The translations under genes and the position numbers were made by a program. The notes beneath the pieces are model-generated. The model searched no databases. It saw only the letters and a program-made list of their open reading frames with translations, and had not been told where the DNA came from. Shown here one piece after another: positions 8,037-16,279 of a stretch of DNA of 64,000 nucleotides. Location of the stretch: positions 124,001 to 188,000 of the forward strand of contig NZ_JAIFZQ010000021.1 of assembly GCF_019710585.1 (NCBI RefSeq). The letters run 5' to 3'. Positions within the stretch are counted from its first letter, which is position 1. Each line of letters starts with the position of its first letter. This DNA comes from Arthrobacter sp. MAHUQ-56 (lineage in GTDB: Bacteria > Actinomycetota > Actinomycetes > Actinomycetales > Micrococcaceae).

Positions 8037-9050
8037 CTACTTGTAGAGGTCGGGCTTTGCGGCCAGCTTCACGGCGACCTTCTCGCCGTTCTTCTGCGCT
8101 TCGACGCCTGCTTCGCAGCACGCGGCGGTGGCGTACCCGTCCCAGGCCGACGGACCCCCGATGTCGCCCTTAAGTGCCGCGTCCACCCATGACTGGATTT
8201 CGACGTCGTATGCCGCACCGAAGCGCTCCTCGAAGCCAGGCGTGACAGTGCCGCCCCAGCGGCCGGCGCTGCGGGTGTAGGGGCCCTTGTCGCCGCCGAT
8301 GCTGACGATGCCGTCCTCGAAGGACGCCTGGGTAGCCACTTCATAGCCGAACTTGGCATTCACGAAGATTTCGACGTCGGCCAGGACCCCTGATTCGGTT
8401 TCCAGCAGGACGTGCTGGGGGTCGTGCTGGCCGTTCGGGGCATTCCTGCTGGCCTTGCCCAGACGGACCTGGACGTTGGTGATTTCCTCGCCGGTGAAGA
8501 ACCGGATGGCGTCGAACTCGTGCACCACGGAGTCATTGATGAGCATCTCGTTGGTGAAGCCGGGCGGGGTGGTCGGGTTGCGGTGCTGGTGGTGCAGCAT
8601 CAGCAGTTCGCCGAGTTCGTGGTTCCGGATGATGGAACCCAGGGCTGCGTACTCGGCGTCAAAGCGGCGCATGAAGCCCACCTGGATGCGCTTATGGCCC
8701 AGCTCGACCTCGGCCTCGACGATCTTCCAGGAGGATTCGGCGTCGGGGGTGAGCGGCTTTTCGCACAGGATGGGGATGTCCTTGGCGAGGGCTTTGAGCA
8801 GGATGTCCTCGTGCAGGAAGCCGGGGGTGGCGATGAGGACGGCGTTGACGTCGCCGTTGTTGAGGGCCTCCTCGGCGTCGGCAAGGGCCACTGCGCCGGG
8901 GATGCCTTCGATGGCGGCCTGGGCGCGGGCGAGGTCCACGTCCACGACGGCGGCAACTTCTGCTCCGTGAATGCGCTTGCTGAGGCGCTGGATGTGGTCG
9001 GCACCCATGCGGCCTGCGCCGATGACGGCGACGCGGAGGTTTTCAGTCAT
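8037..9050 (-). CDS. iolG: Inositol 2-dehydrogenase
   Basis: This enzyme oxidises myo-inositol to 2-keto-myo-inositol with NAD+, the first step of the pathway. The 337-residue product has the Rossmann loop VIGAGRMGADH near residue 9, the catalytic Lys in LCEKPLTPDAE near 96, and DSVVHEFDAIRFF near 175 supplying the Asp and His of the active site. The ATG at 9050 is preceded by AAAGGA. It is the last gene of the operon that starts at iolC and lies 57 bp after iolE, the next enzyme in the pathway. Other Gfo/Idh/MocA members cannot be fully excluded, but this context makes iolG the best call of the three such genes in the window. Confidence 0.9.
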   Translation of the reverse strand: MTENLRVAVIGAGRMGADHIQRLSKRIHGAEVAAVVDVDLARAQAAIEGIPGAVALADAEEALNNGDVNAVLIATPGFLHEDILLKALAKDIPILCEKPLTPDAESSWKIVEAEVELGHKRIQVGFMRRFDAEYAALGSIIRNHELGELLMLHHQHRNPTTPPGFTNEMLINDSVVHEFDAIRFFTGEEITNVQVRLGKASRNAPNGQHDPQHVLLETESGVLADVEIFVNAKFGYEVATQASFEDGIVSIGGDKGPYTRSAGRWGGTVTPGFEERFGAAYDVEIQSWVDAALKGDIGGPSAWDGYATAACCEAGVEAQKNGEKVAVKLAAKPDLYK

Positions 9051-9107
9051 TGATTTGTCCTTTTGGTTTCTGAGACGGGGTCTGTGCTGTCTGTCAGTGC
9101 TGGTCCG

Positions 9108-10019
9108 TCAGCTGACGGTCGTACGGGAACCGCAGGACAGCAGGTAGTTGCGGGTCCGCTTGGCGATGGGCATGGGAACGTCGAAGGCCACGGGGTACAT
9201 GTCCTGCTCCACGATGCCGAAGATGGGCCGGTCCAGGGCTTCCACAGCTTCGATGACCGCGCGCAGGTCCGGCAGGCCGTTGGGCGGTTCGGTCATAACG
9301 CCGGCCAGGTTTGCAGCGGCCCAGGTCATGTTTTCCTCGTTGACCTTTTTGAGGATCTCCGGGTTGATCTGCTTCAGGTGCAGGTAACCGATCCGGTCCG
9401 GGTAGTTCTTGATCAGGTCCAGGCTGGAGGCGCCGCAGTACTCCGCGTGTCCGGTGTCCAGGCAGAGGTTCAGGTACTGCGGATCGGTGGCGCCCAGCAG
9501 CGTCTCGATGTCCTCCTGCGCGCCCACATGGGAATCTGCATGGGAGTGGAACTGCTGTTTCAGGCCGAAGTCCTCGAGGAGGGTCTTGCCCAGGCGGTTG
9601 TGGCCGGTGAACAGGTCGTCCCAGGCCTTCTCGCTCAAGGTGCCGCTTTCCACTGCTTCGCCCGTCACGTCATCGCGCCACATGGCCGGAATGACAACCA
9701 TGTGCTCGCCACCCATGGCTGCCGTCAGCTCAGCAACCTTGCGGGCCGGTTCCCATGCGGTTTCCCACTGGTCCAGTCCGCGGTGGAAGGCGGTGAAGAC
9801 TGTGCCGGCGGAGATCTGCAGGTCGCGCTGCTTGAGTTCTTCCGCGAGGCGGGCCGGGTCGGTGGGCAGGTAGCCGTAGGGCCCCAGTTCGATCCACTTG
9901 TACCCGGACTCGGCCACCTCGTCGAGGAAGCGTTCCCAGGGGGTCTGCTTTGGGTCGTCGGCGAACCAGACACCCCAGGAGTCCGGCGCCGTGCCGATGA
10001 TCAGCTTGTTCTCAGTCAT
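9108..10019 (-). CDS. iolE: Myo-inosose-2 dehydratase
   Basis: This enzyme removes water from 2-keto-myo-inositol to give 3D-(3,5/4)-trihydroxycyclohexane-1,2-dione. The 303-residue TIM-barrel protein opens with IIGTAPDSWGVWFADDPKQ, which is characteristic of IolE, followed by GYKWIELGPYGYLPTDP near residue 40. Metal-binding segments include CLDTGHAEYCGA near 191 and GYLHLKQINPE near 217. Its length matches the family. It sits 25 bp downstream of mmsA and 57 bp upstream of iolG in the same transcription unit. Confidence 0.95.
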   Translation of the reverse strand: MTENKLIIGTAPDSWGVWFADDPKQTPWERFLDEVAESGYKWIELGPYGYLPTDPARLAEELKQRDLQISAGTVFTAFHRGLDQWETAWEPARKVAELTAAMGGEHMVVIPAMWRDDVTGEAVESGTLSEKAWDDLFTGHNRLGKTLLEDFGLKQQFHSHADSHVGAQEDIETLLGATDPQYLNLCLDTGHAEYCGASSLDLIKNYPDRIGYLHLKQINPEILKKVNEENMTWAAANLAGVMTEPPNGLPDLRAVIEAVEALDRPIFGIVEQDMYPVAFDVPMPIAKRTRNYLLSCGSRTTVS

Positions 10020-10044
10020 GACAGCGTTGTCTTTCTTCTGGCTG

Positions 10045-11559
10045 CTAGTTGGAGGGGAAGTTGTAGGAGGCGCCGGAGGCGTGGTGGGTTTCGGGCCAGC
10101 GGGAGGTGACGACCTTGCCGCGGGTGTAGAAGGAGACGCCTTCGGGGCCGTAGATGTGCTTGTCGCCGAAGAGGGAGGCTTTCCAGCCGCCGAAGGAGTG
10201 GTAGGCCACCGGGACGGGCAGGGGCACGTTGATGCCGATCATGCCGACGGTCACGGAGCGCTGGAATTTGCGGGCGGCCGCGCCGGAGGAGGTGAAGATG
10301 GCGGTGCCGTTGCCGTAGGGGTTGGCGTTGATGAGCTTGATGCCGTCTTCGAGGGTGTCGACGCGGACCACGACGAGGACGGGTCCGAAGATTTCCTCCT
10401 TGTAGGCGGTCATTTCGGTCTTGACGTGGTCGATCACGGTGGGGCCCACCCAGAAGCCGTTCTCGTGGCCCGGGACCACCAGGTCGCGGCCGTCCACCAC
10501 CATGGCGGCGCCGGCGGTTTCGGCCTCCGTGACGATCTTGACGATGCGTTCCTTGGAGGCCGGGGTGATGACCGGGCCCATTTCGGCGTCGGGTTCGGTG
10601 CCGTTGTTGACCTTGACGGCTTGGGCCCGTTCCCGGACCTTGGCGACCAGGGCGTCGGCGGCGTCTCCGACGGCGACGGCGACGGAGATGGCCATGCAGC
10701 GTTCGCCGGCGGAGCCGAACGCGGCGGCGGCGAGGTGGTCGGCGGCGTTGTCCAGGTCGGCGTCGGGCAGGATGATGGCGTGGTTCTTCGCCCCGCCCAG
10801 GGCCTGGACGCGCTTGCCGTGCTTGGTGGCGGTCTCGTGGACGTACTGCGCGATCGGGGTGGAGCCGACGAAGGAGATGCCGTCCACGTCGGGGTGGGTC
10901 AGGAGCCCGTCCACGGTTTCCTTGTCGCCGTGCAGGACCTGGAACACCCCGTCCGGCAGGCCGGCTTCCTTCCAGAGCTTGGCCAGCAGCAGCGACGCGG
11001 AGGGGTCGCGCTCGGAGGGCTTGAGGATGAAGGCGTTGCCGGTGGCTATGGCCATCGGGGCCATCCACAGCGGCACCATCACGGGGAAGTTGAACGGCGT
11101 GATGCCCGCGACCACTCCGAGGGGTTCCCGGAAGGAGAAAACGTCAATACCGGTGGAGACCTGGTCCGAGTAGTCGCCCTTGAGCAGGGTGGGAATGCCG
11201 CAGGCAAACTCCACGACTTCCAGGCCGCGGCCGATTTCGCCCTTGGCGTCGGAGAGGACCTTGCCGTGTTCGGCGGTCACCAGCTGGGCGAGTTCGTCCA
11301 CGTGCGCGGCGACGAGTTCACGGAACTTGAACAAGACGGCAGTGCGCTTGGCCAGGGAGATGTCTCCCCAGGTGTCGGCGGCCTTGCGGGCGGCGGCGAC
11401 GGCGGTGTCCAGGTCCGCACGGTTGGCCAGGCGCAGTTCGCCGGTTACCGCGCCGGTGGCCGGGTTGTACACGGGCGTAGTGCGGTCGCCTTCACCGGCG
11501 GTCTCGGCGCCGTTGAGAAAGTGGTTGATAACGCTGGTTTCGGTGGTGGTGGCAGTCAT
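10045..11559 (-). CDS. mmsA: Methylmalonate-/malonate-semialdehyde dehydrogenase (CoA-acylating)
   Basis: This enzyme oxidises malonate semialdehyde, the C3 product of the inositol aldolase step, to acetyl-CoA and CO2 (the IolA role). The protein is 504 residues when started at the ATG at 11559, which has AAGGAAG upstream; an in-frame 45-residue extension further upstream lacks a ribosome site and is out-of-frame sequence of iolD. Typical aldehyde-dehydrogenase blocks are ITPFNFPVMVPLWM near residue 150, FVGSTPIAQYV near 228, the substrate/cofactor segment LGGAKNHAIILPDAD near 252 and the catalytic Cys in SAGERCMAIS near 286. The YHSFGGWK segment near 464 is normal for the family. Confidence 0.95.
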   Translation of the reverse strand: MTATTTETSVINHFLNGAETAGEGDRTTPVYNPATGAVTGELRLANRADLDTAVAAARKAADTWGDISLAKRTAVLFKFRELVAAHVDELAQLVTAEHGKVLSDAKGEIGRGLEVVEFACGIPTLLKGDYSDQVSTGIDVFSFREPLGVVAGITPFNFPVMVPLWMAPMAIATGNAFILKPSERDPSASLLLAKLWKEAGLPDGVFQVLHGDKETVDGLLTHPDVDGISFVGSTPIAQYVHETATKHGKRVQALGGAKNHAIILPDADLDNAADHLAAAAFGSAGERCMAISVAVAVGDAADALVAKVRERAQAVKVNNGTEPDAEMGPVITPASKERIVKIVTEAETAGAAMVVDGRDLVVPGHENGFWVGPTVIDHVKTEMTAYKEEIFGPVLVVVRVDTLEDGIKLINANPYGNGTAIFTSSGAAARKFQRSVTVGMIGINVPLPVPVAYHSFGGWKASLFGDKHIYGPEGVSFYTRGKVVTSRWPETHHASGASYNFPSN

Positions 11560-11591
11560 GGGACTCTTCCTTGAGTGGTGTAAAAGTGTGA

Positions 11592-13568
11592 TTAGCCGAG
11601 CAGTTTGCGCTGGCGTGACTTGTGGTCGGTGTAGGTCTGGAAGGCCTGCTTGGTGGAGTCGAGTTCGGCGACCTGGGAGACGGGGACGTCCCACCAGGAC
11701 TCGGAGGACGGTGCGTCCAGGAGCGGGTCGGATTCGACGTGGATCAGGATCGGGCCGCTGCCCTCGGGCGCCGCCTTGGCATCGCGGATGGCCTGCTCCA
11801 GCTCGGCGATGACCTTCTCCCCCGGTTCGATCCGGATCACCTTCACACCCAGGGACTGGGCGTTCAGGGCCAGGTCAACGGGCAGGTTCTCCCCTTCGTC
11901 GAAGCTGTGCTGCTCCTCGTCCAGCGTCCGGTACTTGGTGCCGAACCGCTGGGAGCCGAGGGATTCGGAGAGCGAACCGATGGACGCGTAGCCGTGGTTC
12001 TGGATCAGGACCACGATCAGTTTGATGCGTTCGGCGACGGCGGTGACCAGCTCGGTGTGCATCATCAGGTAGGAGCCGTCCCCTACCATGACGACGACGT
12101 CCCGCACCTTGTCGCCTGAGTCGCCGCCCGCCGTCGTACTTGCTGCTTCGGCGATTGCGGCGCGCTTGACGCCGAGGCCGCCGGGAATCTCGTAACCCAT
12201 GCAGGAGTAGGCATATTCGACGTGGTAGCCGAATGGATCGCGGACGCGCCACATCTTGTGCAGGTCACCGGGAAGGGATCCGGCGGCGCAGATGACCACG
12301 TCGCGGGCGTCCATGGCCCGGTTGGTGGCGCCGATGATTTCGTTCTGGGCCGGCAGCGGGGTGTAGCGGGTGTCGAAGGCCTCGTCCACGGTGGCGTTCC
12401 ACCGCTTCTTCTCGGCTTCGACTTGTCGCTGGAGGTCAGCACCCACCCGGTACCCGCCCAGCGCTGCGTTGAGCTTGGCCAGGGCCTTGCGGGCATCGGC
12501 AACGATCGGCAGGTGCGTGCCGTGCTTGTACGCGTCGATCGGGGCGACGTTGATGTTGACGAACTTCACGTCCGGGTTCTGGAACGCGGTCCGGGACGCG
12601 GTGGTGAAGTCCTCATAGCGGGTGCCGATGCCGATGATCAGGTCCGCCTCCGCGGCGATGGCATTGGTCGCCGTCGTTCCCGTGGAACCAATCGCACCCA
12701 GGGACTGGACGTGGTCCCACGGCAGCACGCCGACGCCTGCCTGCGTGTTGCCCACCGGGATCCCGGTCAGCTCGGCGAACTTCGCCAGTTCATCGTTCGC
12801 GTAGGCGTAGAGGACGCCGCCGCCGGCGATGATCAGCGGGCGCTTCGCGGCCCGGATCGCTGCCGCGGCGCGGGCGATGTCGTCGTCGTCGGCTTCGGGG
12901 CGGCGGATCCGCCACTCGCGCTCGGCCAGGAACTCCAGGGGAACGTCGAAGGCCTCGGCCTGGACGTCTTGAGGCAGCGAAATGGTCACCGCGCCGGTCT
13001 CGGCCGGGTCGGTCAGGACGCGCAGGCCGTGGTGGAACGCGGAGAACAGCTGCTCCGGCCTGGACACCCGGTCGAAGAACTTGGACAGCGGCCGGAACGA
13101 ATCATTGACCGTCAGGTCATACGCGTAGGGCTGCTCGAGCTGCTGCAGCACCGGGTCCGCAGCACGGGTGGCGAACGTATCCGAGGGCAGCAGCAGCACC
13201 GGCAAACGGTTCGTGGTGGCCAGCGCGGCGCCGGTCAGCAGGTTGGACGAGCCCGGGCCGATCGAGGTGCTGACTGCGTAGGTCTGGCGGCGGCGCGTGT
13301 GCCGGGCATACCCGACGGCCTGGTGCACCTGGGCTTGCTCGTTCCGGCCCTGGTAGTACGGCATGATGGCCGGGTCCAGCTGCTGGTACTGCTTCAGCGC
13401 CTGGCCCACGCCGGCCACGTTCCCGTGCCCGAAAATACCGAACGTGCCAGGGATCAGCCGCCCACGGTACTCGATGCCGTTCACCGAGTCCACGGTGTAC
13501 TGCTTGGAAAGGTATTCGACGACGGCCTGGGCCACCGTCATCCTGCGCGTTCCTGTTGTGGATCCCAT
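11592..13568 (-). CDS. iolD: 3D-(3,5/4)-trihydroxycyclohexane-1,2-dione acylhydrolase (ThDP-dependent)
   Basis: This enzyme opens the six-membered ring to 5-deoxy-D-glucuronate, the committing step of inositol catabolism. The 658-residue protein has the three-domain architecture of ThDP enzymes: an N-terminal PYR domain with the family opening MTVAQAVVEYLSKQYTV, a central domain, and a C-terminal PP domain. The ThDP/Mg motif is VGDGSYLMMHTEL, about 30 residues long up to NHGYAS. The segment GHGNVAGVGQAL near residue 48 is diagnostic for IolD. It lies 5 bp after the upstream aldolase gene and 32 bp before mmsA. Confidence 0.96.
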   Translation of the reverse strand: MGSTTGTRRMTVAQAVVEYLSKQYTVDSVNGIEYRGRLIPGTFGIFGHGNVAGVGQALKQYQQLDPAIMPYYQGRNEQAQVHQAVGYARHTRRRQTYAVSTSIGPGSSNLLTGAALATTNRLPVLLLPSDTFATRAADPVLQQLEQPYAYDLTVNDSFRPLSKFFDRVSRPEQLFSAFHHGLRVLTDPAETGAVTISLPQDVQAEAFDVPLEFLAEREWRIRRPEADDDDIARAAAAIRAAKRPLIIAGGGVLYAYANDELAKFAELTGIPVGNTQAGVGVLPWDHVQSLGAIGSTGTTATNAIAAEADLIIGIGTRYEDFTTASRTAFQNPDVKFVNINVAPIDAYKHGTHLPIVADARKALAKLNAALGGYRVGADLQRQVEAEKKRWNATVDEAFDTRYTPLPAQNEIIGATNRAMDARDVVICAAGSLPGDLHKMWRVRDPFGYHVEYAYSCMGYEIPGGLGVKRAAIAEAASTTAGGDSGDKVRDVVVMVGDGSYLMMHTELVTAVAERIKLIVVLIQNHGYASIGSLSESLGSQRFGTKYRTLDEEQHSFDEGENLPVDLALNAQSLGVKVIRIEPGEKVIAELEQAIRDAKAAPEGSGPILIHVESDPLLDAPSSESWWDVPVSQVAELDSTKQAFQTYTDHKSRQRKLLG

Positions 13569-13573
13569 GGGAC

Positions 13574-14509
13574 TTACTCCGATACTTCTGCGGTGTGGTG
13601 AAGGAGGGAAGCGGCCGTGGCGACGGCGCCTGCCACATCCCCGTCTGCGGGGTAGAGCAGGGTTCGGCCCACGGTGAGGCCTTGGACTCCGGGCAGGGCC
13701 AATGCAGCTTGCCAGGACGCGAAAACCTCGTCCTGGGACCCTTCCGGGTCGCCGCCCAGCAGGACGGTGGGCATGGTGGTGGCGGCCATGACGCGTTCCA
13801 TCTCCGCCACCACGGGAACCTTCATCCAGGTGTAGGCGCTGGTGGAACCCAGGCCCTCGGCGATCGCGATGGACTTGATCACCGCGTTGGTGGACAGGTC
13901 GTTGCGCACCCGGCCGTTCTCCCGGACGGACAGGAACGGCTCCACCATGGCGATGAGCTTGCGCCCGGCCAGGGAATCGATGGCTTTGGCGGTCGCTTCC
14001 AGGGTGGCCACGGTGTCGGGGTCGCCCAGGCAGATGCGGGTGAGCATCTTTCCGCCGTCAGCGCCCAGGGCTTCCAGGGCGGCAGCGGTGTGGCCCGTGA
14101 ACCGATCATCGAACTCGTTGACCAGCCCGGACAGGCCACCGCGGTTCATCGAACCGAACACCAGCTTGCCGTCCAGTGCACCCAGGAGCAGCAGGTCGTC
14201 CATGATGTCCGGGGATGCCAGGACACCATCCACGGCGGGGTTGGCCAGCGCGATCTGCAACCGGTCCAGCAACTGCCGGCGGTCAGCCATCGCCACCGGA
14301 TCGCTGCCGACAGCCAGGGCGCCGCGGGCCGGGTGGTCGGCGGCGACGATGAAATTCTGCCGCCCGGATTTCAGGCCGGGGTGTCGGCGCCGGGACTTGG
14401 CCGCGCGGGCCACGGCCTCCGGGTCTTCCAGGCGGATGGTGCTCAGGTGCCCGTAGCGGCGCGGATCGTCGTTCACGGCACTGCCCCGGGTTACGGGCGT
14501 GAGGGTCAC
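13574..14509 (-). CDS. Cgl0159-family aldolase-fold protein (probable IolJ substitute)
   Basis: This 311-residue (beta/alpha)8 protein resembles the Cgl0159 family found in corynebacterial inositol clusters. Landmarks are NFIVAADHPARGAL near residue 51, GVLASPDIMDDLLLLGAL near 91, KMLTRICLGDPDTV near 152 and TVLLGGDPEGSQDEVF near 243. No separate class II iolJ aldolase is present, and the gene sits between the kinase gene iolC (4-bp overlap) and iolD. It may therefore cleave 2-deoxy-5-keto-gluconate 6-phosphate to dihydroxyacetone phosphate and malonate semialdehyde. The family link is recognised from sequence; the reaction is inferred from position. Confidence 0.82.
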   Translation of the reverse strand: MTLTPVTRGSAVNDDPRRYGHLSTIRLEDPEAVARAAKSRRRHPGLKSGRQNFIVAADHPARGALAVGSDPVAMADRRQLLDRLQIALANPAVDGVLASPDIMDDLLLLGALDGKLVFGSMNRGGLSGLVNEFDDRFTGHTAAALEALGADGGKMLTRICLGDPDTVATLEATAKAIDSLAGRKLIAMVEPFLSVRENGRVRNDLSTNAVIKSIAIAEGLGSTSAYTWMKVPVVAEMERVMAATTMPTVLLGGDPEGSQDEVFASWQAALALPGVQGLTVGRTLLYPADGDVAGAVATAASLLHHTAEVSE

Positions 14510-15522
14510 AGTCCTGCTCCTTCGGTTGCAAGCTGACCGGCAGGGGCGGCGGGGACCGGGCGGCCGCGTTCTGCCAGCAACGAGGTGACCTCGTCCGGCG
14601 TCGGCATCGCATCGGCGCAGGAAAGGCGGGAGGCGACAATCGCGCCTGCGGCGTTGGCGTAGTCCAGGACCTGGGCGAGTGGCCAGCCGGAGAGCAGTCC
14701 GTGGACAAATGCGCCGCCAAACGAGTCGCCGGCACCCAGGCCGTTCAGCGTTTCCACAGGGACGGGAGCGGAAACCAGGCGTTCGGTGCGGGTCTTCGCC
14801 ATCACGCCTTCGGGGCCGAGCTTGACGACGGCGATTTCGACGCCGGCGGCCAGCAGCCGGTCCGCCTGCTCATCAGGAGTGCCCTCGCCCACGGCGACGG
14901 CGCATTCCTTGTCATTGCCGATCGCGACCGTAACGTGCGGCAGGACCTTCGCGACCTCGGCCCGGGCTTCCTCTTCGGAGGACCAGAACATCGGCCGGTA
15001 GTCCAGGTCCAGGATCGTGAACTGCCCCTCCGTCAGGCCGGTGCGGGGACGGGCCTCATGGGCGGCGATATGTGCGCTGCGGGACGGCTCCTGCGACAGC
15101 CCGGTCACCGTGGACCAGAAGATACCCGCCTTGCGGATGGCGTCCAGGTCCAGTTCCTCTGCCTTGATCTGCAGGTCCGGCGCGGTGGGGAACCGGCCGT
15201 AGAAGTACAGCGGGAATTCATCGGTCGCGGGCTTGATCGCGCAGAATGTTGCGGGCGTCTGAAGGCCGGCGACCGGCGTGACGAACGTGTCGTCGACGTT
15301 GAACTTGCGCAGCTCGCGGTGCAGGTAGGTGCCGAACGGGTCATCCCCGGTACGGGTAATCACCCCGGTCCTGCGGCCGTGGCGGGCGGCGGCAACAGCG
15401 ACATTCGACGGCGAACCGCCCAGGTACTTGCCGAAGGAATTGACATCCTCCAGCCCCACCCCGATGTCGTTCGGGTAGATATCAACGCTGATGCGCCCGA
15501 TCGTAAGAAGCTCGTGGGTCAC
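14506..15522 (-). CDS. iolC: 5-dehydro-2-deoxygluconokinase (PfkB family)
   Basis: This kinase phosphorylates 2-deoxy-5-keto-gluconate at C6. The 338-residue protein belongs to the ribokinase/PfkB family: the N-terminal VTHELLTIGRISVDIYPND is typical of IolC, GKYLGGSPSNVAVAAARHG near residue 36 is the substrate motif, and LNGLGAGDSFGGAFVHG near 263 supplies the catalytic Asp and anion hole. The GTG at 15522 is chosen because family similarity begins there. The best ribosome site (AAAGG) is 12 bases upstream, rather far, so a start up to 30 codons earlier is possible. It is the first gene of the iol operon, with the tandem operator about 110 bp upstream. Confidence 0.93.
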   Translation of the reverse strand: MTHELLTIGRISVDIYPNDIGVGLEDVNSFGKYLGGSPSNVAVAAARHGRRTGVITRTGDDPFGTYLHRELRKFNVDDTFVTPVAGLQTPATFCAIKPATDEFPLYFYGRFPTAPDLQIKAEELDLDAIRKAGIFWSTVTGLSQEPSRSAHIAAHEARPRTGLTEGQFTILDLDYRPMFWSSEEEARAEVAKVLPHVTVAIGNDKECAVAVGEGTPDEQADRLLAAGVEIAVVKLGPEGVMAKTRTERLVSAPVPVETLNGLGAGDSFGGAFVHGLLSGWPLAQVLDYANAAGAIVASRLSCADAMPTPDEVTSLLAERGRPVPAAPAGQLATEGAGL

Positions 15523-15631
15523 GGGAATCGTGGACCTTTCTGGTGTGGAACTCAAATCCTTTGAGGGGCAGGAGCTCCGGGACTGGCAGGCCGTGGTGTG
15601 GGCCACAGGCACTACTTTGCCCTAGATCGAA

Positions 15632-15669
15632 TGTCCTGTCAAAGGTTTGTACTGACATACTTACAACGA
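15632..15669. promoter_or_regulatory. Tandem operator upstream of iolC
   Basis: TGTCCTGTCA (15632-15641) and TGTACTGACA (15648-15657) form a direct repeat with a 16-bp period; eight of ten bases agree. The second copy continues into TACTTACAAC, so TTGTA and TACAA also bracket the site as an imperfect inverted repeat. On the minus strand TTGACA (15638-15643) overlaps the first copy and could be a -35 box. The related sites at 5493-5518 and 16133-16142 imply a common regulator. Confidence 0.6.
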
Positions 15670-15708
15670 AAGTTGAACCGCGGCCATCCCAAATAGTGGG
15701 CGCGCCAA

Positions 15709-16113
15709 CTACTTCCCGGGGACGGCCAATTCGCCCGTCACGTACTGTGCCTTGCCGAAGCCGAAGGACCAGTCGCCGGCCGTGTTTTCGACATATCCGA
15801 TGAAAACGTCCTCGCCGGCAACCCCCGCGCCCGCGAGGTTGTCGGCCACGGCTGCAAAGAGGCGTTGCTTGGCCTCCTGTGACCGGCCGCCCTGGGTGAA
15901 GATCTGGATCATCACCACCCCGGGGGTGCGTTCAAAGCCCAAGCCGGCATCCTGGGCGTAGATCCGGCCCCGCGGGTGCTCCGTGAGGATGTGGAAGTAA
16001 TCCCGCTCCGGGATCCCATACTCGGCGAGGATCGCTTCGTGGATCCCCCGGCTGAGGCGCTGCAGCTCCTCGGCGCTTCGTCCTTCATTGACGTCAATTC
16101 GTACAAGTGGCAT
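15709..16113 (-). CDS. Tautomerase-family protein
   Basis: This 134-residue protein is read from the ATG at 16113, which has GGGAG at a good distance; the resulting N-terminus Met-Pro-Leu-Val exposes Pro-1, the catalytic base of the 4-oxalocrotonate tautomerase/MIF superfamily after Met removal. The first half (MPLVRIDVNEGRSAEELQRL) is a classical beta-alpha-beta unit and a second follows near residue 60 with GVVMIQIFTQGGRSQEAKQRL, so the protein is a fused double-unit member. Further residues such as FIGYVENTAGDWSFG lie near the C-terminus. The substrate is unknown. The promoter region holds a single copy of the iol-type operator, suggesting co-regulation with inositol genes. Confidence 0.85.
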   Translation of the reverse strand: MPLVRIDVNEGRSAEELQRLSRGIHEAILAEYGIPERDYFHILTEHPRGRIYAQDAGLGFERTPGVVMIQIFTQGGRSQEAKQRLFAAVADNLAGAGVAGEDVFIGYVENTAGDWSFGFGKAQYVTGELAVPGK

Positions 16114-16129
16114 GCCATCTCCCGCTAAA

Positions 16130-16151
16130 GTTTGTACTGACATACTAACAA
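16130..16151. promoter_or_regulatory. Single iol-type operator upstream of the tautomerase gene
   Basis: GTTTGTACTGACATACT at 16130-16146 repeats, without a mismatch, the sequence at 15646-15662 upstream of iolC, followed by nearly identical TACAA/AACAA ends. It lacks the first 10-mer of the tandem pair. On the minus strand TAGTAT overlaps it and could be the -10 box of the tautomerase gene, so binding would block transcription. Confidence 0.55.
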
Positions 16152-16227
16152 AGATCTTTAACAGCAGGCAAGACCCAAAAGCCTTGAACGAGCCGGTCGC
16201 TGGGTCTATTCTTAAACAACCAAATGG

Positions 16228-16267
16228 TTGATCAACGAATCGACTGATCAACGAATCTATTGATCAA
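16228..16267. promoter_or_regulatory. Triple operator array for the ArsR-type regulator
   Basis: Three copies of the palindrome TTGATCAA (16228-16235, CTGATCAA at 16244-16251, 16260-16267) recur with an exact 16-bp period; the first two share the longer unit TGATCAACGAATC. The last copy ends 12 bp before the start codon of the ArsR-type gene and precedes its AAAGG ribosome site. This geometry is as expected for autorepression. Confidence 0.7.
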
Positions 16268-16279
16268 GAAAGGGCAGCA

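Noticed and set aside
9898..11574. A 558-codon plus-strand frame over mmsA
   Set aside because: Antisense to a well-conserved dehydrogenase; the composition is Gly/Val/Asp-rich without motifs.
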